Positions 1 to 12,179 of a stretch of 64,000 nt of DNA are shown here, piece after piece (the stretch's first letter is position 1; the number at the start of each line of letters is the position of its first letter). Source of the stretch: Diphasiastrum complanatum (Eukaryota; Streptophyta; Lycopodiopsida; Lycopodiales; Lycopodiaceae). The translations under genes and the position numbers were made by a program. The notes under the pieces were generated by a model. The model did no database searches. It was not told the origin of the DNA and worked only from the letters and a program-made list of their open reading frames with translations. The stretch covers positions 39,719,627-39,783,626 of the forward strand of contig CM055101.1 of NCBI GenBank assembly GCA_029204225.1, given 5' to 3'.

Positions 1-800
1 TCCAACATACGATTTCAGATTCTGGTGTTTTTTTTTTTAAAATCTGTCTCGTTAAGGGCCATCGCGTCCCTGCTTCGATCAGCACTTTGATTTGCGCACC
101 TTTTTTGTTTTCCGTCGCTTCACCTTCCATTTTCGTACTCCCAGGCACAATACATGAACGATTCTGATTTTCATGCTTGCACCGCTTCTCGTGAAAATTT
201 CAATCAAACATTAGATGAAACTTGAGAAGCAGTGCAACTAGAATTTCCATTTTTAATCAACTATGCAAATTTCAATTAAACACATTACTCTGTACAAATT
301 TTGATCGAAAACATTATTCTGCACATTGTTCGATTGAACACATTACTACGTGCAAATTTCGATCAAAAACATTATTCTGCGCTGATTTTCATCAAACATT
401 GTTCGATCGAACACATTCCCATGTGCAAATTTCGATCAAAAACATTATTCTGCGCAAATTTCCATGAAACATAGATCAATCAGAGCCTCTATTATGTGCA
501 AATTTCGATCAACAACATTACTCTGCGCAAATTTCCACCAAACATTATTCGATCCAATCTTGCATAGATGATGAAACAAGAAAAATCTGCTTGCACTGCT
601 TCTTAAGTTTCATCTTCTGTTTAATCGAGATTTGCACTTAATATGTTCGATCAAGATTTCCACAGATTAGTATGTTTGATCGAATCTTGCACAGAAGAAT
701 ATGTTTGATAGAATCTTGCATAGTTGATGAAACATGAGAAATCTGTATGATCAAAGAAGTTCGATCTAAAATAAAATTCCTGTTTGATCAAATTTGCCAA
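1..800. repeat. degenerate minisatellite, no gene
   Basis: AT-rich DNA carrying many imperfect copies of a unit built from 'caaatttcgatcaaaaacatt' like blocks (about 240-560), grading into 'gtttgatcgaatcttgcac' blocks (about 560-790). The unit length is irregular, near 55-65 bases in the first part. The small open frame at 222-467 is made only of these repeats and I do not regard it as a gene. Confidence 0.6.
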
Positions 801-947
801 CAGTTCGATCGCTCGAGCATATTAATAACTGTTGACACATAATAAGAAGCTGCAACACAGGTTTTCTGTTTCCTATTGGCGGTATTGCTTCTTATCCACA
901 ACTTACTGAATGGTGTGGGGTTTGTGTTGGTGTCAGTCTTGTAGGGT

Positions 948-2075
948 TTGAAAGGTATCCCGATGTGGTGGCTAAATAAAGATAGCCTGCAAGGAAACGA
1001 TGCACAAGGCAAGCACAAGCAAAGACAGCAATCCAATTTTCTGCTGCGACGTATTCACAAGCCTGAGACAAATCCTTTGTCAGACTTAACATCACGTAAT
1101 TCCATCAAAACTAGGAGGGCAAGACAGAAGCGGCCGGAAAGGTTTCCCGTTCCTTTGTTGTGGCTCAACCGTCTGAGTCCTGAGCCTCCTAAAAAGAATG
1201 CTTCTCTGGCTGACACGAAGATTGCTTCAGAAAATGGCTCTGAGGGAGAAGTGCTCTTAATTCAAGATAAACGAAGGATTTTAAAAGCGCAATTTTCCTA
1301 ATGTTTTCCTAGCTATGCCTACTACATGGGTAGTCGACGATGAAGCGTCGGCAGAGATGCCCTCATAGCTTCTTGAAAAGGCAGGATTAACTGATCAGTT
1401 TTTGAAATCTTGGCTTAGCACATCAACGGGGACCCATATCCATTAGGAAATGAAATCCAATACTTTATTGCTCGTGCTAGGCCGTGAAGCTCCTATACAA
1501 GAGTATAGTTATTTGAACTTAAGGATGTAGAAACATAAAATTAGTCAAAGATTATAATCTAGGTGCTTGTCATTGTTAGCACACCCTCTCTGTCAAAAAA
1601 TCTCAGAGTTGCATTTCTATCTCAATCTATCAGGATTGATCCAAATTTGTCCCGCTCCATGACGGCATCTTTTTTGCGGCATTATGAAATATTCTATGGA
1701 CTTTCTCCTTAGTCCTAAAATTTGTCTTTGTTTTTTGAAATGTAGTGCAGGCATGAAGATGTTGAAAATTCAGGCGGGCGTCCAGTAACAGGAATTTTGC
1801 TACACTCGTCTTTGTGTCCTGGATCACAGATGTTGATCATCTTAATTATGGTTCATATCTTTGGCCTTGAATCTTGTAGTATAACTAAATCTTAGAATTC
1901 AGTTCAATACTAGAACTTATCTCTGGCTTCGTCAGGGTAGAGATGCACCTGCTGAGTTTAGTGCTCCTGAACGGACAAATTCGCATGAGCAGCAAGCAGC
2001 TCTTGAAAGGGGTGGACACGGTGAGAGTCATGCTTTACCTATGGCCTTCCACACGTAGAGAAAAGTATTGCAAGA
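948..2075 (+). other. possible exon fragments of an unrecognised gene
   Basis: Two stretches look more protein-like than their surroundings. 948-1301 is open for 117 codons, basic and Lys/Arg/Ser/Pro rich, ending in a stop at 1299-1301. A second stretch near 1930-2065 reads as an acidic and Gln/His-rich peptide in one frame. I do not recognise either and found no convincing donor and acceptor pair joining them. They could be exons of one regulatory protein, a decayed gene or chance. Similarity search of both translations would decide. Confidence 0.2.
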
Positions 2076-2394
2076 CAAATTGTAGGGTAAGGTTTGTCTT
2101 TAGTTTTTTCCTGCTTTATTGCAAGCATTATCGGCTGAAGCGATTTTTTTCTCTTTGCGGAGCTTTTTCCTTTGTTAATTTGCCTCTTCTTTGTCCCATA
2201 CACATATACCTCAGAGAGTACTACTATTGTAGATATAATACCACACTCTTTATTTTGTTTTGTTATTAGAAAGTACCTTCCCCTTCTACAAAAAAGTACT
2301 ACTTGTTGCCTATTCTTCTCCGAGAGCAAACACTTTAGCATCTCTCCGGTGTCAGCTTATTAGTATAGTCATTTGTTTATTAGCGGTATCATTC

Positions 2395-3010
2395 AATGCT
2401 TAGAAGACCGTTCCAACCCTTTTGGGTTACATTCCAGAACGAACTGGGTCGGAACCGTAGAATTAATGAACCGTTATCGATTCACCACGGTTTTGAGAAC
2501 CGTACGATTCTTAAATTTTTTTGCCCAAAACCGTGGTGAACCGTACTGATTAATTATTATTTTTTTTAATTTCCCCCTCCCCCAAACATAACCCAAAAAA
2601 ATGCAAAAAAAGTGCCAAAAATATCTGTGCAATCTGTCAATCATCTGTATCATTTGTCAAATGACTCAAATCATCTGTATCATCTGTGAAATCATCTTTA
2701 CATCATGTGAAATCTGTCAAATCTGTCAAATCAGTGATGATTTCAGATAATTTCACATCTGTCAAATCATCTGTATCCATCTGTCAAATCATCTGTACAT
2801 CATGTGAAATCTGTTAAATCTGTAACATCTGTGAAATCTATGAAACCCTCTGTGAAATCTGTGAATTTGGTAATTAATTAATTATTTATTTATTTAATTA
2901 AATAGAGGAACCATACCACGGTTCAAGTAACCGTGGTACACTTCCTTCCATGGTTCCCACAGTTCTGGGAACCGTTGGTTCTATGGTCGGAACTTTATTT
3001 TTGTTCTGAA
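2395..3010. mobile_element. MITE-like repeat with inverted GGTTC/GAACC blocks
   Basis: The left part (2405-2550) and right part (2900-3010) are rich in mutually inverted blocks such as ggttcaccacggttttg and accacggttcaagtaaccgtggt, with gtcggaac near both ends. The middle is AT-rich and holds a short minisatellite. This is the look of a small non-autonomous DNA transposon, but I could not define clean terminal repeats or a target duplication. Confidence 0.3.
2622..2872. repeat. short minisatellite, 'atctgtcaaatc' type
   Basis: About twenty imperfect copies of an 11-14 base unit (variants of atctgtcaaatc, atctgtatcatc, atctgtgaaatc). It lies inside the MITE-like repeat between the inverted blocks. 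Confidence 0.6.
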
Positions 3011-3857
3011 CATCTATTACAGCTGCGACTACCTGTGAAAAATTCAGGTCCATTCCAGGGACGGGCAAGCCATAGAGAATGAAAGGAAAATCAATGTAAA
3101 TTATTCAAGCTGATCGGAACTGGTTTAAGCGAACAGTCGTGATAATCTGACTAAATTTTTTTCAATAAATTTGATTGAGCACTGCAAAGAGAAATCAATA
3201 TTTTTCACGACTGTTCAGTGTCAAATGTTGGATTATCAATGTTGAGGACCAGTTGCAGAACGCTTTTACATGCTGATCAGAATGTAACTGGTTGTAGTAG
3301 CTTAACTGGGACGTCAGCATGCAAACACTTTTCATGCGCAATATGAAACTAGAAGCATGTGCACATTACATGTAAAAGTAGAAGCGTGTGCCCATCACAT
3401 CCAAAAATGTTGATTTCCCTTTGCAGCGCACAGCATCAAAGCACAAAATAAACATGTTACATGTAAAAATTATTCCAAAAATATTGATTTCTCTTTGCAG
3501 TGCACAACACCAAAGCACGGAATAAACATATCAAATGAAGGATACTAGATTTGTTCCGGACATGCACAATGCTGTTCAGCTAGCTGATTCAATCAGAGCT
3601 GAGCGAGGTAGAGAATGGAGGATTTGATGGCAGGAAGGATTAATTTTTTCCTTGGTTAAAAAATACGTATTTTTTCATAAAAAAAAAAATTGGTCCCGTT
3701 CCACGCGTTCCGTTCCGAAACGGGCAACTAAGGTGTGGATGCCTGTGCACCTGTACCTATACTGGAACATCATTATGTCAATCTTATGTACTGATTTCAT
3801 CCAATCAAATCACACAATCGCTCTCTCGCTAGATCATATTTGGTATTCATGAAGCAG
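3011..3857. other. no gene seen
   Basis: Contains two similar stretches around 3340-3420 and 3430-3530, each with 'aatattgatttctctttgcag(t/c)gcaca'. The acceptor-like tttgcag is part of this short duplication. No coding signal was recognised. Confidence 0.4.
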
Positions 3858-3988
3858 GTGCTGCCAAAAACCAGATTGCAGATTATACAGTGCTTGTCGA
3901 ATCCTTCACACGAGACCAAAAGGCAGGAAAGAGGAAGGATGAAGCAAGAGCACTTCTTTGCTTGGGAATCCTTCATGACAATGCTCAG
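3858..3988 (+). other. possible internal exon, function unknown
   Basis: A 131-base open stretch with an acceptor-like gaagcag before it and a cag|gtattc donor-like junction after it. It translates to a Lys/Arg/Leu-rich helical peptide containing DEARALLCLGILHDNAQ, which has the flavour of one TPR-like helix pair. No neighbouring exon could be joined, so this may be an orphan or decayed exon. The open frame continues past the donor to 4180 but loses protein character. Confidence 0.3.
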
Positions 3989-4189
3989 GTATTCACAGCT
4001 CTCTTAAAAAAACCCAAAAGGATATGCACACAAAGAATTCGGCTTTGTGTGTTACATGACGTTGTAAGCATGGCTTTGACAGTTACTTTAATGCTAGGAG
4101 TTGTAGACATACTAAGAAAGTCTGTGACAAAGAAAACTTCGAGTACTAACAAATCTTCCTTACATAACATTTTTTTTTAACTAAGAGTT

Positions 4190-5230
4190 TTGCATCTTAA
4201 TTATCATGGACTTGCTGAAATATTGGAAGAATTTAACTAAAGAATTATATTAGCGAGCACCACTACCTGACTTACCCACTGATCCATGCGTGACTGAATG
4301 AGGCTAGCTAAGAGGCTCCAGTTGGAATCCAAGGCTCAAGTACGCGGCATGGCAATTCCTGACACCTCATAACACATACAGTATGCAGATTTGCTAACTG
4401 TCGCGTAGCAAAGTTAGTTCATAATGTATAAAGGGGAGTGTCATGCGCTAACTACAGTAACACTGAGCGCATCACGAGTGCTTCACAAGCTGAAAGGAGA
4501 GCTTAAAAAGTTACTCCGTATGGGAAATACGTAAAGAAGAGACAGTCACACGAAACATACAGAGCTCCATTCAAACTCCAAAAAGCAAATAAGGCTGAGT
4601 AGGAAACCCGACTTTTGCAGCACACTTAAAGAGAATCGAATATCAGAATTTACAACCAACTGGACCATATATCTTTTGCTAGGTAGCTTCCACCACTAAC
4701 AATTTTCCATTTTCTGATGTGTACAAGCTTCAAACACAAGATAAACTTTGCAGTAATTTTCAAACCAAACCTGATTTCTCATAAATTGCATATGGGAGAA
4801 CCCCGTTTCTTATCCATTATCCCTAATGTTATATCACACAAGTATTCGTAGCAAGTATTGCGATCAACTTCCAACTGAAAACGATTCTAGAAAACAAAAC
4901 AAATGATCTCCATCAGTGCCTTGAAATGGATCCAAGACACCTATTTTTATGAAAATGCAACACAAAAGTGTCTTTAAGAAATAGAAGACTGATACATATT
5001 ATATACAACATATCATCCGCCACTGGATATCTTTGATGTAATAATTGCTGTGTCATGCAGCAGCAGTTATGAAACAATACCATTTTAACGATAATCGTAT
5101 TTTAGGGGACACAGTCGCATTCACATACCACACCATATACACAGTAATTACTAGTATATCCTTCCCTTCAACCCCCCGGGGGCAAAGCAGTGGATAATTG
5201 ATCCATTCAAATGAAAGATTGGGAGGAAGG
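4190..5230. other. intergenic, 3' side of the hydrolase gene
   Basis: About 1 kb with no coding stretch recognised on either strand. The part next to 5233 must hold the 3' untranslated region of the hydrolase gene, which is read on the minus strand. Confidence 0.4.
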
Positions 5231-5232
5231 AA

Positions 5233-6264
5233 CTACTCCTTCTGTAGAGGGTTGGAGGTCTTTAAATCTAGCCAGTCCAAGATTGCTTCTGATGGTACGC
5301 TGCTGATTTCATGATACGCATATGCAAGGTTGAGTTCTTCTTGGATATGATCCTCCCACTTTACTTTTCCAGCCTCCCCTGAAGGAAGAACCTGCCGCTT
5401 TTTTACGGCCATCTGCCAGTTGATAGTGCGGCCATCCCTCTTCAGATAGCCCTGCTCATCAAGCCAACCGTTGTCTCTAAAAACTGCATAAATCTTCTCT
5501 GATGTCTCATCATCAAGACCGGGGATCCTTTCAGAAAAGAAAAGAGGATACAGAGGAATTTCATGGCACTCGATTGCGTTGGTTTGTAAGCCTTTGCTTC
5601 GGAGCAGATCCATCGCTTTTGTTACAACAAGAGAGCGCTCTTCATCTTTCGGCATGTGCACAAACAACGTTGGAGGATAAATTTGACTAGATTCAATGGA
5701 TTTCAAATTTCCCTCTGAGATCATTATGACGAGTGCTTGGAAAGGAAATTGTAAAGCCAGACTAGAAACAAAGTATCCTCCCGAAGATACCCCCAGCGCT
5801 GCAACAGGGAGGCCTTCAAGACCTCTGGATGGAATCCAATCGGCAAGAATGAAATTTACTCTTTCTGAATACAACTTGGGGCTCGAACATTGACCTTCGC
5901 TAGAGATGGCGATGACAGCATAATGCCTCGCCAGAGCGCTCAACAGCAGAGCTCGCTCCTCCGGCAGGCCTTTGCAGTCAGCACAGTGAGGAAGGTTATC
6001 CCAAAAGTAAGATGCTCTTCCAGAGCAGCCGGGAGCAATGAATAGAACTGCCTTAGAATCTGCGGGAATCTGAAACAAAACCTGAATGGGAGGAAGGTTA
6101 ACAACTGTCCCTCTGGCTTCTGCAGCCGCTTCCCCGATGACGACCTCATTTTCATTCAAAGAAGCGGCATAACTAGAAACAAAGAGGCTGATGCCTGTAA
6201 CAAATAATATTGTAACAAGCGATGCAAAACGCATGTAGAAAATAGGGCGTTCCAGAATCTCCAT
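5233..6264 (-). CDS. alpha/beta-hydrolase-like protein, probably membrane-anchored
   Basis: Uninterrupted frame of 343 codons ending in TAG. I place the start at the ATG at 6264. The frame stays open upstream to about 6351 but lacks an ATG there, and tgcag|aagatATG just before it looks like a splice acceptor of a leader intron. Residues about 11-35 form one hydrophobic segment (signal anchor or signal peptide). The rest fits an alpha/beta-hydrolase fold: a PGC turn at 78-80 after the strand VLFIA, and the nucleophile elbow GVSSGG at 158-163 with Ser160 in G-x-S-x-G. The sequence FVHMPKDEER and a later CHEIP could supply acid and His of a triad, but this is inference. Substrate is unknown. It resembles uncharacterised plant alpha/beta-hydrolase superfamily proteins. 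No frameshift or stop is seen, so the gene is probably functional. Confidence 0.85.
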   Translation of the reverse strand: MEILERPIFYMRFASLVTILFVTGISLFVSSYAASLNENEVVIGEAAAEARGTVVNLPPIQVLFQIPADSKAVLFIAPGCSGRASYFWDNLPHCADCKGLPEERALLLSALARHYAVIAISSEGQCSSPKLYSERVNFILADWIPSRGLEGLPVAALGVSSGGYFVSSLALQFPFQALVIMISEGNLKSIESSQIYPPTLFVHMPKDEERSLVVTKAMDLLRSKGLQTNAIECHEIPLYPLFFSERIPGLDDETSEKIYAVFRDNGWLDEQGYLKRDGRTINWQMAVKKRQVLPSGEAGKVKWEDHIQEELNLAYAYHEISSVPSEAILDWLDLKTSNPLQKE

Positions 6265-6960
6265 ATCTTCTGCACTTTTAGCAACAAGAAAGCTGTCGCA
6301 GCGGCTATTACTGAATAAAGCACAAATCAGAACAATCTCCACGACTTCCACAGAAGATCCGTTTAATAGAGCCTGTTCTTTTCTCTAAAACATACAACAA
6401 ATACACGTCTCAGTCAGTTCCGATCAGATCTTACGGCAGTGAGCAAATCAATGAAACAGGGCCTGTTATTTCTGAAGAAAATACAACAAATATGTCGTCT
6501 CGGTGAGATCTGAAAATCAATAAAACAAAGCCTCTAGGCTCTTATTCTCAAAAAAAATACAACAAACATGTCTTTTCGGTCATTGATGCAATTCTTCAGA
6601 AACAGAACTCTTACTTACATCCATCATCCTCGGAAGCTTCTGAAAGAGATCATACATGAATATTATCAATCAACCATTATCGCTCCAGTTCCGCTTCTCC
6701 GTTCTCCTTCTCCATTCATTATATTATACTATTACTATTACGACGTGTAAGACTTACCTTCCCGCCATCGCCATCCAAGCCTTTTTTGCCTCCTGCCCCG
6801 GCTTCAGTTCAGCACGTTGGCCAGGTCTCTTTGCAACGGCCAGATCGAATGGACAATTGAAACGTGGCAGACATCCAAGTAGGCGGGCTCAGAGTTTCTC
6901 AGGTGTAGTGAAGTTTCCTTGAGGATCCGTGGTACCGGCTCATCACACGTGCCCCATCAT
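6265..6960 (-). promoter_or_regulatory. presumed leader intron and promoter of the hydrolase gene
   Basis: The stretch upstream of the ATG holds a likely leader-intron acceptor (ending at about 6271), three imperfect 75-base tandem copies around 6385-6590 sharing 'aaatacaacaaayatgtc', an AT-rich TATA-like tract (6717-6740), and a CACGTG G-box core at about 6945. Transcription start and leader exon are inferred, not seen. Confidence 0.3.
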
Positions 6961-7163
6961 GGATCTTAGGGCCTCGTTCCATGCCAACTATTGACGGTTG
7001 AGATCACTTACGTGGCCGGAAGGACCTCTCTCTAGAGAGAGAGAGAGAGAGAGAGGTCTCAAGGCCTCGTATTTGACTGGCACGGCCAGTTTGGCCGCGA
7101 CCCATTTATGCACGCAATGCGTGTCCCTAGGTGTGGCCATGATGCTACCTGTCGCCCTGCCCG

Positions 7164-9265
7164 TGTAGCGCAGGTATCCTAAAGGGAGCCGGGAACCACA
7201 ACTTACCTTCCCAGCCTTCCAACTCTTGTCGTCCAAACCGACTTGACATACAGGCAGCCAACTCGCCAACAACGATCAAACTTAACCAACTGTTATAAAG
7301 CTACCTTTACAAGCTTTACTTCCGGCGCCAGCTATGTCCCCGACGCCAGCAGCGTCCCTGCTGCTCCTGGCGCCGATGTCGCTCACGGCGCCACTGTGAC
7401 CAGAATCCAGCCGGCGCCAAGTTCTTATGGCTGAAAATCTTTGATCGGTTCTAACGAAGTCCAGAGAGCTCAGATCGATGTGCAATCACCTCACACGATC
7501 TAGGCATGATTAAAGGAAGCCTGGGGATCAATAAAATCCAGAGAGAGAAAATGACTTTCTAGAAAGAGAAAATCCTAAAGAGAGAAAAACGTGCTTCACC
7601 AGCTTGGGTAAAGTGCTTGGTATGAGGGGAGGTGCCGAATCACACCAATACTATAGGGGAGTGCGGTTGCGACTCAGGGCGAGCTCCAACCAAGTCTTAG
7701 CCTCCCTTGCTGGAATGTTGTCATGGCTCTCGCCCTTGGCATGCTAAGCGCCCCAGAGACTAGGGTCGGTCACACACTTGAAATGTAACCTTCTCAGATT
7801 TATCAATAAAGTGGGATTTTCCTCAAACTGACTCTGATTACCTTCTGGGTTTCAATGTTCGGTAAAAGCGCCAGTTGTAAGGCCGCTTCAAAATTTTTAA
7901 GTTGGCACATAGTTGAGGGTCGTATCCCGGGACGTCAGCAGTATGTCGTCGGGACCATTCGGTCCGTGGCGCTAGCGGTATGCTGTTGGGACCATTTGGT
8001 CCAGGAACTGGTTGTCTCCATATCTGTCACGGCTTGTGGTTCTGAATGTTCCTTGCATGAACGTGAATAGGTTAAGCTCTTGGGGAACGGGCTCTAACCT
8101 GTCGGCTGAGTTGGATGGCTTGCTTGGGTGGAAGTTACCTGTTTATGGCTGTCCAGTCTGGCGTGGCCCCAGGTTGTCTTCCAGCGCTCGTGATGAAGCT
8201 TTCAGTTGCTTAAGTCTGATGTAAGTCAGACCGCTTGCTTGGAATGGATGTTACTCGTTTGTAACAAAGCTTCGAGTTGGTTAAGTTTGATGTATGTCGG
8301 GCGGCTTGCTTGGAGGGAAGTCACCCACATCGGGACCCCCGATCTGGCATGGCGCTAGGTTGGATCTCAATGTTGGTTTTCGAAACTTCAAGTTGGTTAA
8401 GTCTGATCGTTGTTGGCGAGTTGGCTGCTTGTATGTCAAGTGGGTTTGGATGGCAAGAGTTGAAGGCTGGGAAGCTAAGTCGTGGTTCCTGGCTCCCTTT
8501 GGGATGCCTGCGCTACACCAACATTGAGATCCAACTTGGCGCCATGCCAGATCGGGGGTCCTGATGTCGGTGACTTCTCTCCAAGCAAGCCGCCCGACAT
8601 AAATCAAACTTAACCAACTCGAAGCTTCATTACAAACGAGTAACATCCATTCCAAGCAAGCAATCTGACTTACATCAGACTTAACCAACTGAAAGCTTCG
8701 TCACGAGCGCTGGAAGCCAACCTGGCGCCACGCCAGACTGGACAGCCATAAACAGGTAACTTCCACCCAAGCAAGTCATCTAACTCAGCCGACAGGTTAG
8801 AGCCCGTTCCCCAAGAGCTTAACCTATTCACGTTCATGCAAGGAACACTCAAAACCACAAGCCGCGACAGATATGGAAACAACCAGTTCCTGGACCAAAT
8901 GGTCCAGACAGCATACCGTTGGCACCACGAACCGAATGGTCCCGACGGCATACCGCTGGCGTCCCGGGATACGAACCTCAGCTATGTGCCAGATCAAAAA
9001 GTTTGAAGCGGCCTTACATCTGGCACTTTTACCGAACACTGAAACCCAGAAGGTAATCAGAGTCAGTTTTAGGAAAATCTCACTTTATTCATAAATCTGA
9101 GAAGGTTACATTTCAAGTGTGTGACCGACCCTAGTCTCCGGGGCGCTGGCATGCCAAGGCGAGAGCCATGACAACATTCCAGCAAGGGAGGCTGAGACTT
9201 GGTTGGAGCTCGCCCTGAGTCGCAACCCGCACTCCCCTATAGTATTGGTGGAATTCGCCACCTCC
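7164..9265 (-). mobile_element. minus-strand LTR copy D, split by a solo LTR
   Basis: 7164-7290 and 8523-9265 are the reverse complement of the LTR seen complete at 12180-13376. 7164 starts with tgtagcgcagg, the reverse complement of the LTR end. The copy is interrupted by the plus-strand solo LTR at 7291-8517 and stops at 9265, where another minus-strand LTR copy begins. Its own 5' end is missing. Confidence 0.75.
7291..8517 (+). mobile_element. solo LTR (about 1.23 kb) with 5-bp target duplication
   Basis: Begins TGTTATAAAGC and ends GCGCTACA, the same borders as the LTR at 12180-13376, with which it is nearly identical over long stretches (compare 7855-8520 with 12714-13376). It is flanked on both sides by CCAAC (7286-7290 and 8518-8522), as expected for a 5-bp target duplication. 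No internal region follows, so it is a solo LTR formed by LTR-LTR recombination. It carries several GGCGCC palindromes near its 5' end and an aataaag motif near 7805. Confidence 0.85.
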
Positions 9266-9846
9266 TGTAGCGCAGGCATCCCAAAGGGAGCCGGGAACCA
9301 CGACTTAGTTTTCCAGCCTTCAACTCTTGCCGTCCAAACCCACTTGACATACAAGCAGCCAACTCGCCAACAACGATCACACTTAACCAACTTGAAGTTT
9401 CGAAACCAACATTGAGATCCAATTTGGCGCCATGCCAGATCGGGGGTCCCGATGCGGGTGACTTCCCGCCAAGCCAGCCGTCCGACATACATCAAACTTA
9501 ACCAACTCGAAGCTTCGTTACAAACGAGTAACATCATTTCCAAGCAAGTCGTCTGACTTACATCAGACATAACCAACTCAAAGCTTCGTCACGAGCGCTG
9601 GAAGCCAACTTGGCACCACGCCAGACTGGACAGCCATAAACAGGTAACTTCCACCCAAGCAAGCCATCCAACTCAGCCGACAGGTTAGAGTCCGTTCCCC
9701 AAGAGCTTAACCCATTCACGTTCATGCAAGGAACAACCACAAGCCGCAACAGATATGGAAACAACCAATTCCTGGACCAAATGGTCCCGACAGCATACCG
9801 CTGGCGCCACGGACCGAATGGTCCCGACGGCATACCGCTGGCGTCC
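9266..9846 (-). mobile_element. minus-strand LTR fragment C
   Basis: Starts with tgtagcgcaggcatccc, the reverse complement of the LTR 3' end, and matches the LTR until 9846, where copy A begins with the same end sequence. It directly abuts copy D on the left. Nested insertion of A into C and of C into D is the simplest reading, but the far halves of C and D are not found to the right. Confidence 0.7.
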
Positions 9847-12179
9847 TGTAGCGCAGGCATCCCAAAGGGAGCCGGGAACCACGACTTAGCTTCCTAGCTT
9901 TCAATTCTTGCCATCCAAACTCACTTGACATACAAGCAGCCAACTCGCCAACAATGATCAGACTTCTCCAACTGGAAGTTCAAAAAACCAACATTGAGAT
10001 CCAACCTGGCGCCATGCCAGATCGGGGGTCCCGATGTGGGTGACTTCCCTCCAAGCAAGCCGCCCGACATACATCAAACTTAACCAACTCGAAGCTTCGT
10101 TACAAACGAGTAACATCCATTCCAAGCAAGCAGTCTGACTTACATCAGACTTTTCACTAGTGCTGGAAGCCTACCTGGCGCCACGCCAGACTGGGCAGCC
10201 ATAAACAGGTAACTTCCACCCAAGCAAGCCATCCAACTCAGCCGACAGGTTAGAGCCCGTTCTCCAAGAGCTTAACCCATTCACGTTCATGTAAGGAACA
10301 CTCAGAACCACAAGCCGCGACAGATATGGAGACAACCAGTTCTTGGACCAAATGGTCCCAACAGCATACCGCTCGCGCCACGGACCGAATGGTCCCAACG
10401 GCATACCGCTGGCGTCCCAGGATACGACCCTCAACTATGTGCCAACTTAAAAATTTTGAAGCGGCCTTACAACTGGCGCTTTTACCGAACACTGAAACCC
10501 AGAAGGTAATCAGAGTCAGTTTGAGAAAAATCCCACTTTATTGATAAATCTGAGAAGGTTACAATAGTATTGGTGGGATTCGCCACCTCCCCTCATACCA
10601 AGTACTCTACCCAAGCTGGTAAAGCATGTTTTCTCTCTCTAAGATTTTCTCTCTCTAGAATTTATGGATACTCAGGCTTCCTTTAATCATGCCTAGATCG
10701 TGTGAGATGATTGCAAATTGATCTGAGCTCTCTGGACTTCGATAGAACCGATCAAAGATTTTCAGCCATAGGAACTTGGCGTCGGCTGAAGTCTAGTCAC
10801 AGTGGCGCCGAGAGTGGCAGGGCCGCTGCTGGCGCCAGGGACAATGCTGGCGCCGGTGGCGCCGAAAGTAAAGCTTGTAAAGGTAACTTTACAACATCCA
10901 CTCCACCTTTATAAAATCTGATGTCCTCATCAAATGTCAGATTAAAGTAAAGATGCCTCCCGATTAAAATTAACTATACATTTGATCTACTTGGCACAGT
11001 ACTCAATTTACTGGCCACTTTTATTAACATTGAAGCTGGCACACCACAAGTCGGAGGCTCAGCTCTTTCTCCTGAAAAATCACAAAACTTGAAAATATCA
11101 CTTTGTCTGGGAAAAGCGTAGATTTTATATCGCTTACGTAAAACTCAAGAACCTTATTAACTGGTGATAAAGGCCTTTTTGTAAAATGTTCGCCCTTGTC
11201 GCTTGTGACTTTTTGACTTTGGAACTCCTTTGAGCTCCTGATTTGTCCTTGATGCACTTTGTGTTGAGCTCCCTGAGCTCCAGATTTGATCAGCTCCGCA
11301 CAGGTATCCACATACGAACTATCTCTTCGCGTTTGTTTGAAGCACCATGTCCATCGCGCAAAACTTGACTTTCACAATTCCACCACTGGTCAGTTGCCTC
11401 ACAGTCAAAAAAAGAAGTGTACATCGAGCTTGGCTTCAAGTAGCTCTCTTTGAATCAGACACATGCACCCAGAGTTTGCACTAGTCCGATCTCAATACGA
11501 ACTGTCCCTTAGCGTCCGTTCGAAATACCAAATCTCTCATGCAAGACTCAACTTTTACAGTTCCTTCATTGATCAGCTGCCTTACACGTAACACAACCCA
11601 GTGTACTCATATGTTTCCTCATCATTGCTGGTCCAGAGAAAGCCTATAACAAGCTTTCCTTCCCACAACAAAAACTTGTCAACTTATTAGGTCCAAAGTA
11701 CGCCAGTCTCCTCGTGTGAGTATGGCTAGGACACCTTGAATTTGCCCCCGATTTGATCAACTTTCATTCAAAATTTGCCCCAAGAGAGAGGTGTGTGTGA
11801 TAGTTCCCCCTCCACTTATAAAATCAGCTGACCGGACTTAGAGTAGAGGTCTTCGGACAAAAAGCGTTTCCAACACTTTGCTTCCCATCTGCTAGGATTA
11901 TGGCTCAATCCAACTTGTTGCCAACCACCCGTGCTTTACACCCGAATTCGAGCAGCATCTCTGTATCAATGATTAACCCGTACAGTTCGAATATGTCGCC
12001 TCGCACCCACAAGGCACAGACCGTGCTTTCACCTACCTAGGCAGCACTTTGCCTCATTTGCCCTACGTGCAGACAGCGCCAGGCCTGAACCGCAGGAACT
12101 GACCGTGCTTATACCTCGAGGGCAACACTTTGACTCATCAAGTCCCCCGTTATGCCGACCACCCCGACCGTGGACGCAC
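9847..12179 (-). mobile_element. LARD-like element A: 3' LTR plus part of the non-coding interior
   Basis: 9847-10896 is a minus-strand LTR (ends TGTTG at 10896 and ACA at 9847) with an internal deletion of roughly 150 bases near 10560. Just upstream on the minus strand is a purine tract (about 10897-10910), as expected for a polypurine tract. 10897-12179 is interior sequence that matches the reverse complement of element B between about 13490 and 15716. It is cut off at 12179 by the LTR of element B. No gag or pol is present. Confidence 0.75.

Noticed and set aside
240-560. Regularly spaced repeats as a CRISPR array
   Set aside because: Repeats and spacers are both degenerate versions of one unit, there are no cas genes, and the sequence is a plant nuclear genome.
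6265-6351. Longer hydrolase start upstream of 6264
   Set aside because: The extension has no ATG, and an acceptor-like tgcag lies just before the chosen ATG, so it is probably intron sequence.
7855-10544. Many 65-156 codon frames such as 8281-8688 and 9106-9576, repeated on both strands
   Set aside because: They recur in every LTR copy, are Trp/Gly/Ser-rich shadows on both strands, and have no homology signature. They reflect LTR sequence, not genes.
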